Positions 1 to 9,286 of a DNA stretch of 64,000 nt are shown here, in pieces. This DNA is from Adiantum capillus-veneris. Its lineage: Eukaryota; Streptophyta; Polypodiopsida; Polypodiales; Pteridaceae. The position numbers and the translations under genes are program-made. The notes under the pieces are model-generated. The model was given only the letters and a program-made list of their open reading frames with translations. It made no database searches and was not told where the DNA came from. Within the stretch, counting starts at the first letter, position 1, and each line of letters starts with the position of its first letter. The stretch covers positions 142,080,858 to 142,144,857 of the forward strand of contig CM043949.1 in assembly GCA_014529385.2 (NCBI GenBank), given 5' to 3'.

Positions 1-317
1 CAAGATTGATAAAGGTGATATCACGAATAAGAGTGCCACATGAGATCTAGCCCATGCGCTAGCCAGTAGAAAGTGGAATGCAATCATGTAACCATCCTAC
101 CACACCCACTTGCTTGTCAAGAATTTACGCTCGCTAAATTCATATTTAGCCCACGTCTGTCTCTCTTCACGAAGTCATCCCATTACTGGCCCCGTATCCT
201 ATGAATCAAACTCCTTTGAATACTATTTAATCCTTTATTCTTTAAAGTCTTTTTAAGCATGCCATTTTCTTTTTTGAAATCAACATTAGGAAATCAAGAT
301 ACACCAGAAGGAGGAGA
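1..317. other. Unassigned sequence
   Basis: I see no open frame, repeat or recognisable element here. Confidence 0.4.
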
Positions 318-318
318 C

Positions 319-446
<128 letters not shown>

Positions 447-599
447 ACAATAGAAGTAGAGCACTCCTAAGTTTTGAACAAGCGCTAGCACCTCATGAAA
501 AACAATGTCTATGAGAATCTCCCAAGCTTAGTATCAAAGAATGCTTTGTAAAATCTTACATATATTTATGTTTGTTAGAATCTTCAAGAGGTTGTGTAA

Positions 600-748
600 T
601 GCATTACTTTTAGAAATGCAATAGAATATACATGTAGGAATAGAGTATTGATAGTGTTTCACTTGGAAGAGAAGATATCCCTACAAGAATAGAAGTGATG
701 TTTCTTTGATGTTTCTTTGGCCGCAGCAACGTGCGGGTCACATACTAG
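600..748 (+). mobile_element. Helitron-like 3' end, copy 1
   Basis: The segment ends in CTAG followed by T (745-749). It is preceded at about ten bases by a short hairpin, CCGCA-GCAACG-TGCGG (721-736). A hairpin just upstream of a terminal CTRR, with insertion before T, is the hallmark of plant Helitron 3' ends. No Rep/helicase coding is present, so this would be a non-autonomous copy. The 5' TC end was not located. Most of the segment is repeated in copy 2 about 370 bases downstream. Confidence 0.5.
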
Positions 749-754
749 TAGTAT

Positions 755-950
755 TTGAAATTGAAAGGAAATGCTTCTTTTCTTTTCAATTCTTAAAGAG
801 ACACATGTTGCTTTCATTAGGAATAGCATTTGAAAGGAAATGCTTTCTTTCTCTCAATTCGTAAAGGGACACATGCTTCTTTCGTTGGGAAAATCATTTG
901 AAAGGAAATGCTTTCTTTCTCTCAATTTTTAAAGGGACACATGCCAAGCA
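755..950 (+). repeat. Short tandem repeat between two Helitron-like ends
   Basis: Three imperfect copies of a block (GAAAGGAAATGCTT, then TTCTCAATT, then AAAGGGACACATG) of about 60-65 bases lie in a row. They sit between the two Helitron-like 3' ends and may be subterminal repeats of the same family. Confidence 0.7.
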
Positions 951-959
951 AACAAATTT

Positions 960-1116
960 GAACGACCTTCATCCATATGACATCACTTTTAGAAATTCAA
1001 TAGACTATACATGTAGAAAGAGAGTATTGATAGTGTTCCACATGGAAGAGAAGATATCCCTATGAGAGTAAAGGTAATGTTTCTTTCGCCATAGCAACGT
1101 GTGGATCACATACTAG
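960..1116 (+). mobile_element. Helitron-like 3' end, copy 2
   Basis: This repeats the copy at 600-748, sharing GAGTATTGATAGTGTT, GAAGAGAAGATATCCCTA and GCAACGTG. It again ends in CTAG then T (1113-1117). Its subterminal stem, CCATA-GCAACG-TGTGG, has one weakened pair relative to copy 1. The tandem arrangement suggests either insertion of one copy beside another or duplication of a 3' end. Confidence 0.45.
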
Positions 1117-1567
1117 TTCCGTTGATAGGAGTTCAATTCCATGATGTAAAGTATTGACTCGTTGAAATTTTCCTTATGATTTTAATTTGTGAAAGAGTCC
1201 TTTTGTTTAAGGACATCATAAAAGTCCATTTTATTCCTATGTTTATTGGACGTACATTTATTAATATGAAATCATAAAATAATTCTTTTGTTTATCCCTA
1301 ATTTTATCAAACCACTAAAGTATTCTTTTGTTTTAGTTTGGTCACACTAGATTGGTTCTCCCCCTTGAACAAGTAGTGGGGCAAGCAATGGCCAGAATCA
1401 AGATGGGTGATAATTGTAAAGAACATCTGGTGCCAACAATGACATGTTGGGATTAATGTCTTTCCATGGAAGGTACTTTGGGGGGCCTTGCCAACTGGTG
1501 TGAAGGTCCAAGCTAGAGGTATTGGTCCATATAGAAAGATGCTCGCAATGCATATCAGTAAGTGAGG

Positions 1568-1568
<1 letters not shown>

Positions 1569-1599
<31 letters not shown>
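1569..1599. repeat. Poly-C tract, 31 consecutive C
   Basis: An uninterrupted run of 31 C sits inside the zf-RVT region of a LINE fragment. It could form quadruplex or i-motif structures, and its assembled length may be unreliable. Confidence 0.95.
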
Positions 1600-2090
1600 A
1601 CTTATTTAAGGAATGCCCGGCGATTTGTGGCATGGTAGCAAAAATTTTCAAGTGGATTCAAAAGACATGGAAGATTGGAGTATTCAAGAGCGATCTTAGC
1701 CTGGGTGGGAAGGTGTTTGAGAGCAACTGCTACTTATCAGTACGCAAATTATCAGCTTCTGCTACTTCAAACATGTGTGGAAGTCCAAGAACTATCAACT
1801 ATGCGAGAACACCCTTGGCACAACTAGGTTCACAAAGATCATTCAAGAAATCAAGGAAGCGATTATCACCAATGGGAAATGGAGGAACTCTCATGAGTGG
1901 AATAAAGTTGAGAGTGCCACAATGTCTAACTCACATGGGTAAGTGTATGCTCCTTGTCCAACCAAGTGTCTTGCCTTTGTTGTGGGGTGGCCCCCCTATT
2001 AGCCGATGTAACTATGGTTGTTGGAAGACGTCATGGCTCGATACAAGCATGACTAGTATCTGTAATTCTTTTGAGTTGCTAATATAATTC

Positions 2091-2106
2091 ACTTACAATT
2101 GTAAGT
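2091..2106 (+). other. Perfect palindrome at LINE 3' end
   Basis: ACTTACAATTGTAAGT is perfectly self-complementary and is followed by TTTTGCA and an A-rich tail. Near-identical palindromes with similar tails occur at 38614 and 39670, so this looks like a family-specific 3' stem-loop. Confidence 0.6.
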
Positions 2107-2130
2107 TTTGCAAAATAAAAAATAAAAAAA

Positions 2131-5100
2131 AGAAAGTGATAAAATCATTAGGTTGAGTGTGTATATATATTATTATTTATTTACTTATATATGTGTGTAT
2201 ACATATATAAACATATATATATGTGTGTGTATAAAACTTACCAAAATTATGCAGGGTGAAACTTCACTTTAGCATTTCAAAAGAATAGAATGCAAGAGAA
2301 GTCAAGCCATGTGAAGATGTGAAATGAAAAGTGAAATAAAAAGATTCATTTGATACATTTAAAGTAAGTCTCAATCATCACCGAAAACATTGAAAGTATG
2401 CCTAACTCAGCTCTCCTTTAAGGCTTCTTTTAAAAAGCCAAAAAGGCATGCGATTGTAAGCATTCATTTAATCCTACTCCCTATAAATATCACCCCCCTT
2501 TAACTTCAGCAAGCTTTCATGACTCCTCACCTTGTTTGAAAACAAGTGCCCCCTATGTACCCCCTAATGGCTCTACTTTTTAGGAAAAATTTATTGATTT
2601 ATTTAATGATTTCTCTAGGAAATGGTGAAGGATAATACACCATCACACGGGGGGAGGAGGGGGAGAGAAAATAATCAATTTGAGAGTTTCTCTTTTGTGG
2701 GTCAATGAGAATCCTCATTTCATCTCCTCTACACTACTTGAATTTCCATAACTTTGAGTAACTTTTTACTTTTCATCTCATCCACACACTTACCTTTCCA
2801 CATCCTTAAGTCCATTCCTTTTCCTTTCTTGTAGGAGATTTCACATTTTCCAACTAGGTTTTCTAACTTTTTTTCATTCATCTTCAAAGAAGTCTTCACT
2901 TGAAATGAATTCGGGTCACATTAGGAAAAGTTTAGGCTCAAAATTTGGACCTTGTAAGAAATTCCATGTCATCATAGAGAGAGGTAATGGAAATTTATTT
3001 TCTCCTTTTTCATACATGTTTCCCCAAAACATGAATATCCCCCTCCTTACAAGATATGTTTATAAACCCAAAAAGTAATTCAATCACGATAGCCCTTCAT
3101 TGTTTGTAGCCGCTAAAAATTCAATGCCAAATATCTCAATCTTTTGCATTTTTTTAACCAAGGCTTTGCTTTCTTAATTCATTCTTCCCTCACATTCCCT
3201 CATGCGCGCTTTGGTGCATGACTATTGATTGTTCTTTCTTACATTGCCCTTACCTAAGTTTTGCAACCAATTTTGATTAGTCATGTCTCATTTGTCTCTT
3301 TGAAGGATAAATTTGGATCACAAGGCATGAAAAATATCGACCTTTCGATGGATGGTAGAATATACCCTGAGCATCATGTCACAAATTCCCCTCCACCTTT
3401 CAAGGATATAACCTCTTTGGTAAACTATGCAGGAGATGGTCACAATGGCTTATATAGCTACACCAAGCATTTGGACAAGGAATGATGTTGTGCAATGAGA
3501 GAGAGATGTTGCATGCAACAAGAATGTGTTCTTACACCAGAAAGTTATGCAATGTGCTTAGCAAGCTAAAGGCAGCAAGAAGACTATCAAAGATCTTTGG
3601 CACCTTAAGAGAAACAAAATGGTGCTACATCTTAGACAAAGAGAAAAAAGATTACAAGACATTGAGGGCTTGAAGGTTGACTTGGGAGGAATTAAGAAAA
3701 GAGTGCAAGCCATCAATCCTTTTAAAATTTAATTTCATAAGCTCTCACATATATCTCTTAATTTTGACATGCATTCCTATATCTTTTTTGCACCCCAACA
3801 AGAAAGTGGACCACAGCAAAACCACCTTCTCAGCTCCTTTCAGGCTCATGTTGAATTTGAAAAACATTTTTTAACTCTTGGATGACATGTGCTACGGTAA
3901 GATTCTTGCCAAATAGCTTGACAACCTTTTAAAGGAGAACCAACTGGATGTATGGGATGCTCAATCAATTTTATATAAAGCTGGTATTTTGAATAAATGA
4001 CATGTTGTCACTTACAAGTATGTAATGTCATTTGCAATGCTATTCCACTAGGAAAGAGTTTGGCTTTCCAACTCCTTCTACTCAAGTATGTACAAAAACA
4101 AGTAAAAAAGATTAACATCAAGCACACACTACTTTCAAATCCTTTCTCTATTCAAAAAATAGGACAAAAAGTGAACAGGAGTTTCTTCAAACACTAGGAA
4201 GTCCTTTTTACATTGAATTGACATACAAATTGCCAAAATCAAAGGAAGTGATTTATGAAAGAGTATACTTTTTACGATTTGATTGCCTTGCATACATACA
4301 TTCTGCAATTTTTATCAAAGGTTAAGCAAGTCATAATCACACTCATAAATAGAGCCTTGAATGCAAACATTGGACTAGACGATCCTAGTACTTAAGTGTG
4401 CAATTTGAGCACAACATTTTTCTTCTTGCTATCTTCAAATTGAATTGATGTTATGTTTAAGATGGGTTGATGTCATGTTTAAGTCATATGCTTTTGAGTG
4501 TGCATTCCAAATATCTTAAAATTAACCTTTCAAGTATTGGCTAAAACCTTTGATATATTGAATTGGATTTTTTATCCAATTAGCATCCCAAAAATAATAA
4601 TCAAACAAAGAAATAAAAACAAATTGGATGTGGAGGGCATGGGCTCCTACACAGAGATGAGTGGCACGTGGCTAGAGACCTAAATACCTTGAAATACATG
4701 TAAAATGTTTTCAAAGGAGCAACAAGAAAAAACACTTGCTTATATTAAAAAAGAAAGGTTCACATCGTGGATAAAATATATTAGAGAAGAGAACCAGATG
4801 CACATCTTCACAACCCCAGCTTTTAACACATTTTGGATATCTTACTATCCAAAGTACACATATGTGTGATGCATGCACATTGTAGGATAATAAGAAAAAT
4901 AGTGTTACATATGTTTGACATGGACAATTGATCTCTCCTAAGAAACAAAAGTTAAATGTCAGCCTTAAAGATAGTGTTCTCAAAAATGGGTTTGCATGGA
5001 GGACATGTTAAGATAGATCATGATGAAAAGAGATCTAAGAATGTTTGGGATATTCCAAATAAGATTTCCATTGTTTGTGTGAAAGCCCAATTCTTCCTAT

Positions 5101-6100
5101 CAATGCCTATGATTGGAAGATAGGGTAAAACCCAAAGTGAAAAAGAAAGACAAGCGTTGAGATACAATAGGTGGAAAAACATGTGCAATGTTGTAGTTGA
5201 TAATGTGGAAATGGTGCATCCAAAACACGCAAGGTGAAGGTATGAAAAACCTTCAACACACTATTCAAGTTTTGTGAATTAAACTCATGGATTGATACCA
5301 ACTATGCAAATTTCCAAGAAATTGTGGTGCCCTTCCACGGGACATTCATCAATGCCTAGACAAATCAGCGTATCACTCATCACATGTTAATACAGCTAGT
5401 TCTATGATGTGCTAATATTTGGAATTGCACATATTTTTTCTTGTAATGTTTGTGATTAATTTATATGCAACATATTTTACGTAATCAAATGCCTTGGTTT
5501 GGAAATCAATATCGCATCTTGGGTATATAATCTACACAAGGCATGGTTTTCCACTCCCAAGCTCGTACTAGTTTTTTCAGCCACACTCAATAGGGTGGTG
5601 GTATAGACAAAGCCAATAGCTTAGAGGAGATACATCAACGGACGTATCAAAAAGACAATCAAACTGGCCATACAATGAGATTAGCCAAAAAAACAATAAA
5701 GGAAGAGATATGCAAGTTATCCTTTGCAACAAGACAACATACAGAGTGGTAGCTACAAAGAGAATGCATGCAAAGGGCTTGGACACCACCCTTGCAAGTT
5801 GTGCCATAATGCTCAACTATCGAAGGATCTTGATGTCTCAAGAATTCCTGATGTAATTTCAACTTTCCATAATGTGAAAGATGGTTGCAAAAAAATAAAA
5901 TACTTTGCAAGATATTGAAACAATATATGGCACACTTTGATTTATAAAACAAATACATCATGATTGTTTTTAGTCATTGGAAAATTTTACAAAGTACTCT
6001 GGCCTCTTAGCCTTGTCCAAAGGGCCCTCTTCTGTATGCCTTGGTCTCTTTGAGAAAAATTTCTTGTCATCAATATCTATCATGAGCATATTGAGTTCAG
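2131..6100. other. Unassigned sequence
   Basis: A short TA/TG-rich patch lies at 2160-2235. The rest holds only short open frames (under 120 codons) without domains I recognise, in AT-rich sequence. Frames at 3261-3874 and 4711-5961 were read and gave no family match. Confidence 0.4.
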
Positions 6101-6654
6101 GCAGTTGTCTCTCTTCATCCACCACCTCAACCTGCGGGACCTCTTCTATAAGTTGAATTGCTGAATGTTTATGTCTGAGAAAATCGTGTTTTCATAGTGT
6201 GGAAATTGGCATGGTTTTGTAATTCCACAAGCCATACCATACCTAGTATGTGTCAAAAAGTAGCAATTGTGTAGGCCATAGATATCACATCCAAAACCAA
6301 AAATTGAGATCATTGCTTGCTTCTCTAGCAACATAATATTATTTGTGTTCCATCTGATAACCACACCTCCTAAATCTCTTGAAAGTTTCTTCAGTGCAAA
6401 AAGAGGAAGCTCATCCTTGTCCTCAAGAAGTTGTAATGGAAGAAAAAGAAATTTGGATAGCTCAAACTCTCTAAGTATTATCCAAGAGAGGAATGTTTTT
6501 CTAGGTCTCTCTTGCCTTGTCGATGGGACGAGGAATGAACTTTGTCATTGTAGACAACCAACTATGAGAAATTAGATCCAAGTGTTGGTACATACACATG
6601 ACACTCTTTATATATGCCCTACCAATAACAAAGAAACTAATTTTCTACATAAGA

Positions 6655-6803
6655 GTAAACCTTTTGATTTTCATCTTCTTCGTAGAGTTGCATACGTCAA
6701 GAGAGCTCTCAAAGGTAGAGGATGAGGAGTAAACCTTTTGATTTTCATCTTCTTCGTAGAGTTGCATAGGTCAAGAGAGCTCTCAAAGGTAGAGGATGAG
6801 GAG
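6655..6803. repeat. 74-bp tandem duplication
   Basis: The block GTAAACCTTTTGATTTTCAT through AGAGGATGAGGA occurs twice in a row, starting at 6655 and 6729. The only clear difference I see is CATACG against CATAGG, so the duplication is recent. Confidence 0.9.
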
Positions 6804-6807
6804 GGAT

Positions 6808-6991
6808 CCAATGATGCTGATAGAGAGTTCTCCCCAACGAAGTGATTTCAAGTCTTTCTTGAACCACCATAAGCTCTATCTCCATAGGGAGGCAGAGCTC
6901 CAATGATGCTGATAGAGAGTTCTCTCCAACAAAGTGATTTGAAGACTTTCTTGTACCACCATAAGCTCTACCTCCATTGGGATCATTGCAA
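6808..6991. repeat. 92-bp tandem duplication
   Basis: CCAATGATGCTGATAGAGAG starts at 6808 and again at 6900, each followed by CACCATAAGCTCTA. The two copies differ at several bases, so this is older than the neighbouring 74-bp duplication. Confidence 0.85.
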
Positions 6992-7271
6992 CACGTATCG
7001 GTACATCCTTGTATACAATTACTAGTGCATCTGCTAGTTTAGCAAACTCACCTAATGTTACATGAGCATCCATGAAAAAATACTTTTCATCAACAGGGTT
7101 AATTATACTATCATCCTCTTGTACATTTTGGGCAACTATAGCAAGGTAATAGTCCTCTCTCAAGTCAAACAATTCCATGATGTAATTGAGCATTATATAA
7201 TGATGATCATCAATGGAGAGGGTAGGGAGGGAGGAAATTTGTTGGCAAAGATCCCTTTTGAAGATATACAC

Positions 7272-8301
7272 CCTCTAATGCATGTAAAGAATTGCTTTGT
7301 GGTGCCACCAGAGGCTGCCTACAAAGGTGGGGGCATGGGGAGGTAGGCATATTTACAAGGAGAATAAGTAATAATCTCATATTTACAGATGTCTCAAAGA
7401 TTCCATCATGCCATTTCAATTGTCCTAATGATTGAGTTAATATTGGTGCATTGAATGCAGCACATTGCTCAAGGCAAGTTCAACCACACATTATGACATG
7501 TGTCCATTGACTAAGTGAGTTACATAAATGACTCAACATCCATCGCACATATAAACGAACCTGGATTTACCTAGATATATACACATGGTAGAAATGGAGG
7601 AGAAGAAGAAGAGGAAAGGAAAGCTTTCTAAGAGGATGATGGCAAACTTGAGGGATGCCCAAAAAATGATCTCCCAAGCAAAAGAAATTTAAAAGGAGCT
7701 TAAGAAGAAGAACAGTAGTGAAAAGAAACCACCAAAGATAAAGGAAGAAGAAGAATAATAGAAAGGGATAAAGAAGCTAGTGCATTGGTCACCTATTGTA
7801 CTTGTCTTAAAATCATAATGGAGCACTCTACGTTGATCTTTCTTTAGATTTATGAATTATTTATACCATCTTCTTCCTTTATATGTGCCTCGCTCTTGCA
7901 TTTTTTGGTCCTTGGTGATGATACTTAAGGTAATGTTAAAATATATTGCACTACAATGCAGGACATTTGTAGCTAGTAGAAAGAGCCCACTTTGTGGCAC
8001 GACAAGGAAATGACATGCCACAATGTAACAAGAAAATAAGACTATGGCAGCTACCCCCATGTTGCATTCTCACGTGATAAAAAACTATTGCATGACAATG
8101 TGAGAATGAAGTATATCTATGATAGAGTATATCCATGTCACATTCTGGTGTGACAAAAAAATGTCACACCACAACACAAGAGGGAGGTCTGCATAAAAAA
8201 TCAACTCGCTACTTTTGCGTTGTATGTAGTCAATATGGAGAGTGTTCTTCATGCCACATTGTGGCATAGCTATGCTTATGATAGAGTACCCTTTCTCTTG
8301 C
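7272..8301. other. Unassigned sequence with inverted-repeat cluster at 7960-8290
   Basis: No gene is seen. Several short inverted repeats crowd 8060-8270. CATTCTCAC pairs with GTGAGAATG around 8063-8109. TGGTGTGACA and TGTCACACCA lie around an A6 loop at 8146-8171. ATGCCACA-T-TGTGGCAT lies at about 8250-8266. GATAGAGTA recurs at 8121 and 8280. This may be a decayed MITE-like sequence next to the LTR of element A. Confidence 0.5.
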
Positions 8302-8522
8302 TGTTGACCGCTGGGTCAACAACACAACATAGCTTAAGTTTCGTACCAAAGTCTTATCTTTTGCGAGTTATGAAATGCTATGGATTATGGCTATAAACAT
8401 CATTTGTAATGAGTAGTTATTCTAGTTTCAGAAGCCGGGGTGCAATGGCACTTCCAGATTGTAAATACAAAGCCATTTGACCCTTTCAACCCCATTTTTG
8501 GTTAAACCTAAGGAAGCTTTAG

Positions 8523-8531
8523 TATATAAGG
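8523..8531 (+). promoter_or_regulatory. TATA box of LTR A
   Basis: TATATAAGG sits at the position expected for the U3 core promoter. The same sequence context occurs in LTRs B and C. Confidence 0.6.
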
Positions 8532-8904
8532 TACCTAGGTCATTTTGTAAAAAAAGGAAGACTTTAATCATAATCAAAACTTAGCACTGCCGTCTCGTCT
8601 ACTGTGTGTGAGAGAGAAAGAGAGTGAGCGTGAGCTTTATCCTCTCGCTAGGCCCGGCTCGCTCAACACATTGGAGATCCGACTGCACCATTGTTGTAGG
8701 CTCAAGGAGAGCTACGCGACAACACCAAGCATTCCACGTGAGACGAAGCGCACATGCCGATGCATCTACGAGCTATTTGTGGCCGTAAGTGTATCAAACG
8801 ATGTCTATTTTCTGTGTGCTAGTAGTCTATAGAATCATGGCGACATAAGCTACGCATAGATACTCATAAATTTCAGTTTTGGGCACTTTCAAAATTCAGC
8901 TCTG

Positions 8905-8928
8905 TCATCCTACGCGTTTTCCGTAGAT
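8905..8928 (+). other. LTR half-site of the leader palindrome, hairpin form
   Basis: TCATCCTACGCG is exactly one arm and the centre of the palindrome that recurs in the leader of this element. Here it continues TTTTCCGTAGATG, which pairs back to form a hairpin (CTACG with CGTAG, CAT with ATG, one bulged C). The LTR of element C has the equivalent site with its own family variant, at 53572. Confidence 0.6.
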
Positions 8929-9267
8929 GGGTTTAGAGTGAGGGTTTTGAGTGTGGAAGCTTAGGGACAGGTGTATCCTAGTGAGGGGATGGTGTTCCTT
9001 AAGTTTCGTACGAATCTGGCATGATTAGGTGAGTTACCTTCCGTATGTGTGTATGTGGCTAGGCGGTGTAGTTGAGAGCAGTGAGGTTCTTGATTGTGGT
9101 TTAGTTGGCCTTCCAGAGTGTTGTATGTGTAGGATGGTCTCAGCCTGACAAGCTAAAGATATTTCCTCTGTGTGCCTATCGTGTCATCTGTGTCCTCGAT
9201 TGACATTATGTTGATCTAGGTAGTGTTTGCATGCACTTCATGGGTGTGTGAGTCGCTCCTCCAACAT

Positions 9268-9286
9268 TGGCGCCGCTACCGGGGAC
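9268..9286 (+). other. Primer binding site, tRNA-Asp type (element A)
   Basis: TGGCGCCGCTACCGGGGAC starts two bases after the LTR end. It is complementary, with about two mismatches, to the 3' end of plant tRNA-Asp(GUC), whose acceptor end is GGCGCCA. The same kind of site follows LTR C and, degenerate, LTR B. Confidence 0.8.

Larger units (their letters stand above)
1380..2130 (+). mobile_element. LINE 3' fragment with zf-RVT domain and hairpin plus A-rich tail
   Basis: The + strand translates to pieces typical of the zinc-binding domain after a plant LINE reverse transcriptase (zf-RVT): FPWKVLWGALPTGVKVQARG at about 1459-1520, then HLFKECPAICGM at about 1599-1635, the segment that normally carries the His/Cys ligands. 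A stop interrupts the first piece, and a run of 31 C replaces the sequence between the two halves. Downstream, an open frame to 2087 has no further recognisable domain. The copy ends with a perfect 16-bp palindrome (2091-2106) and an A-rich stretch (TTTTGCAAAATAAAAAATAAA), consistent with a LINE 3' tail. RT and endonuclease are absent, so this is a 5'-truncated, dead copy. Confidence 0.55.
6130..7271 (-). pseudogene. Possible decayed minus-strand coding region, unidentified
   Basis: Two minus-strand stretches read like protein rather than chance. One at 6876-7271 has acidic and hydrophobic periodicity (for example HVTLGEFAKLADALVIVYKD). Another at about 6146-6560 runs through DELPLFALKKLSRDLGGVVI and ends FPHYENTIFSDINIQQFNL. 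They are separated by two local tandem duplications (6655-6803 and 6808-6991), and the second duplicates part of the coding-like text. I do not recognise a family. The region could be a broken host gene or an old transposon remnant. Confidence 0.25.
8302..9266 (+). repeat. 5' LTR of Ty3/gypsy element A
   Basis: The repeat begins TGTTGACC and ends CCAACA, directly before a tRNA-Asp-type primer site. A TATA box (TATATAAGG, 8523-8531) lies about 220 bases from the start. A GA-rich patch (8605-8635) follows it, as in the LTR of element C at 52990-53926 and in that of B on the other strand. Length is about 965 bp. The matching 3' LTR is not in the window because the element is truncated near 13.88 kb. 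Boundaries are inferred from the TG...CA ends and primer-site position, not from a pairwise LTR match. Confidence 0.7.

Noticed and set aside
8580-8640. GA-rich stretch in LTR A as a separate microsatellite insertion
   Set aside because: A GA-rich patch occurs at the same place after the TATA box in LTR C, so it is part of the LTR.
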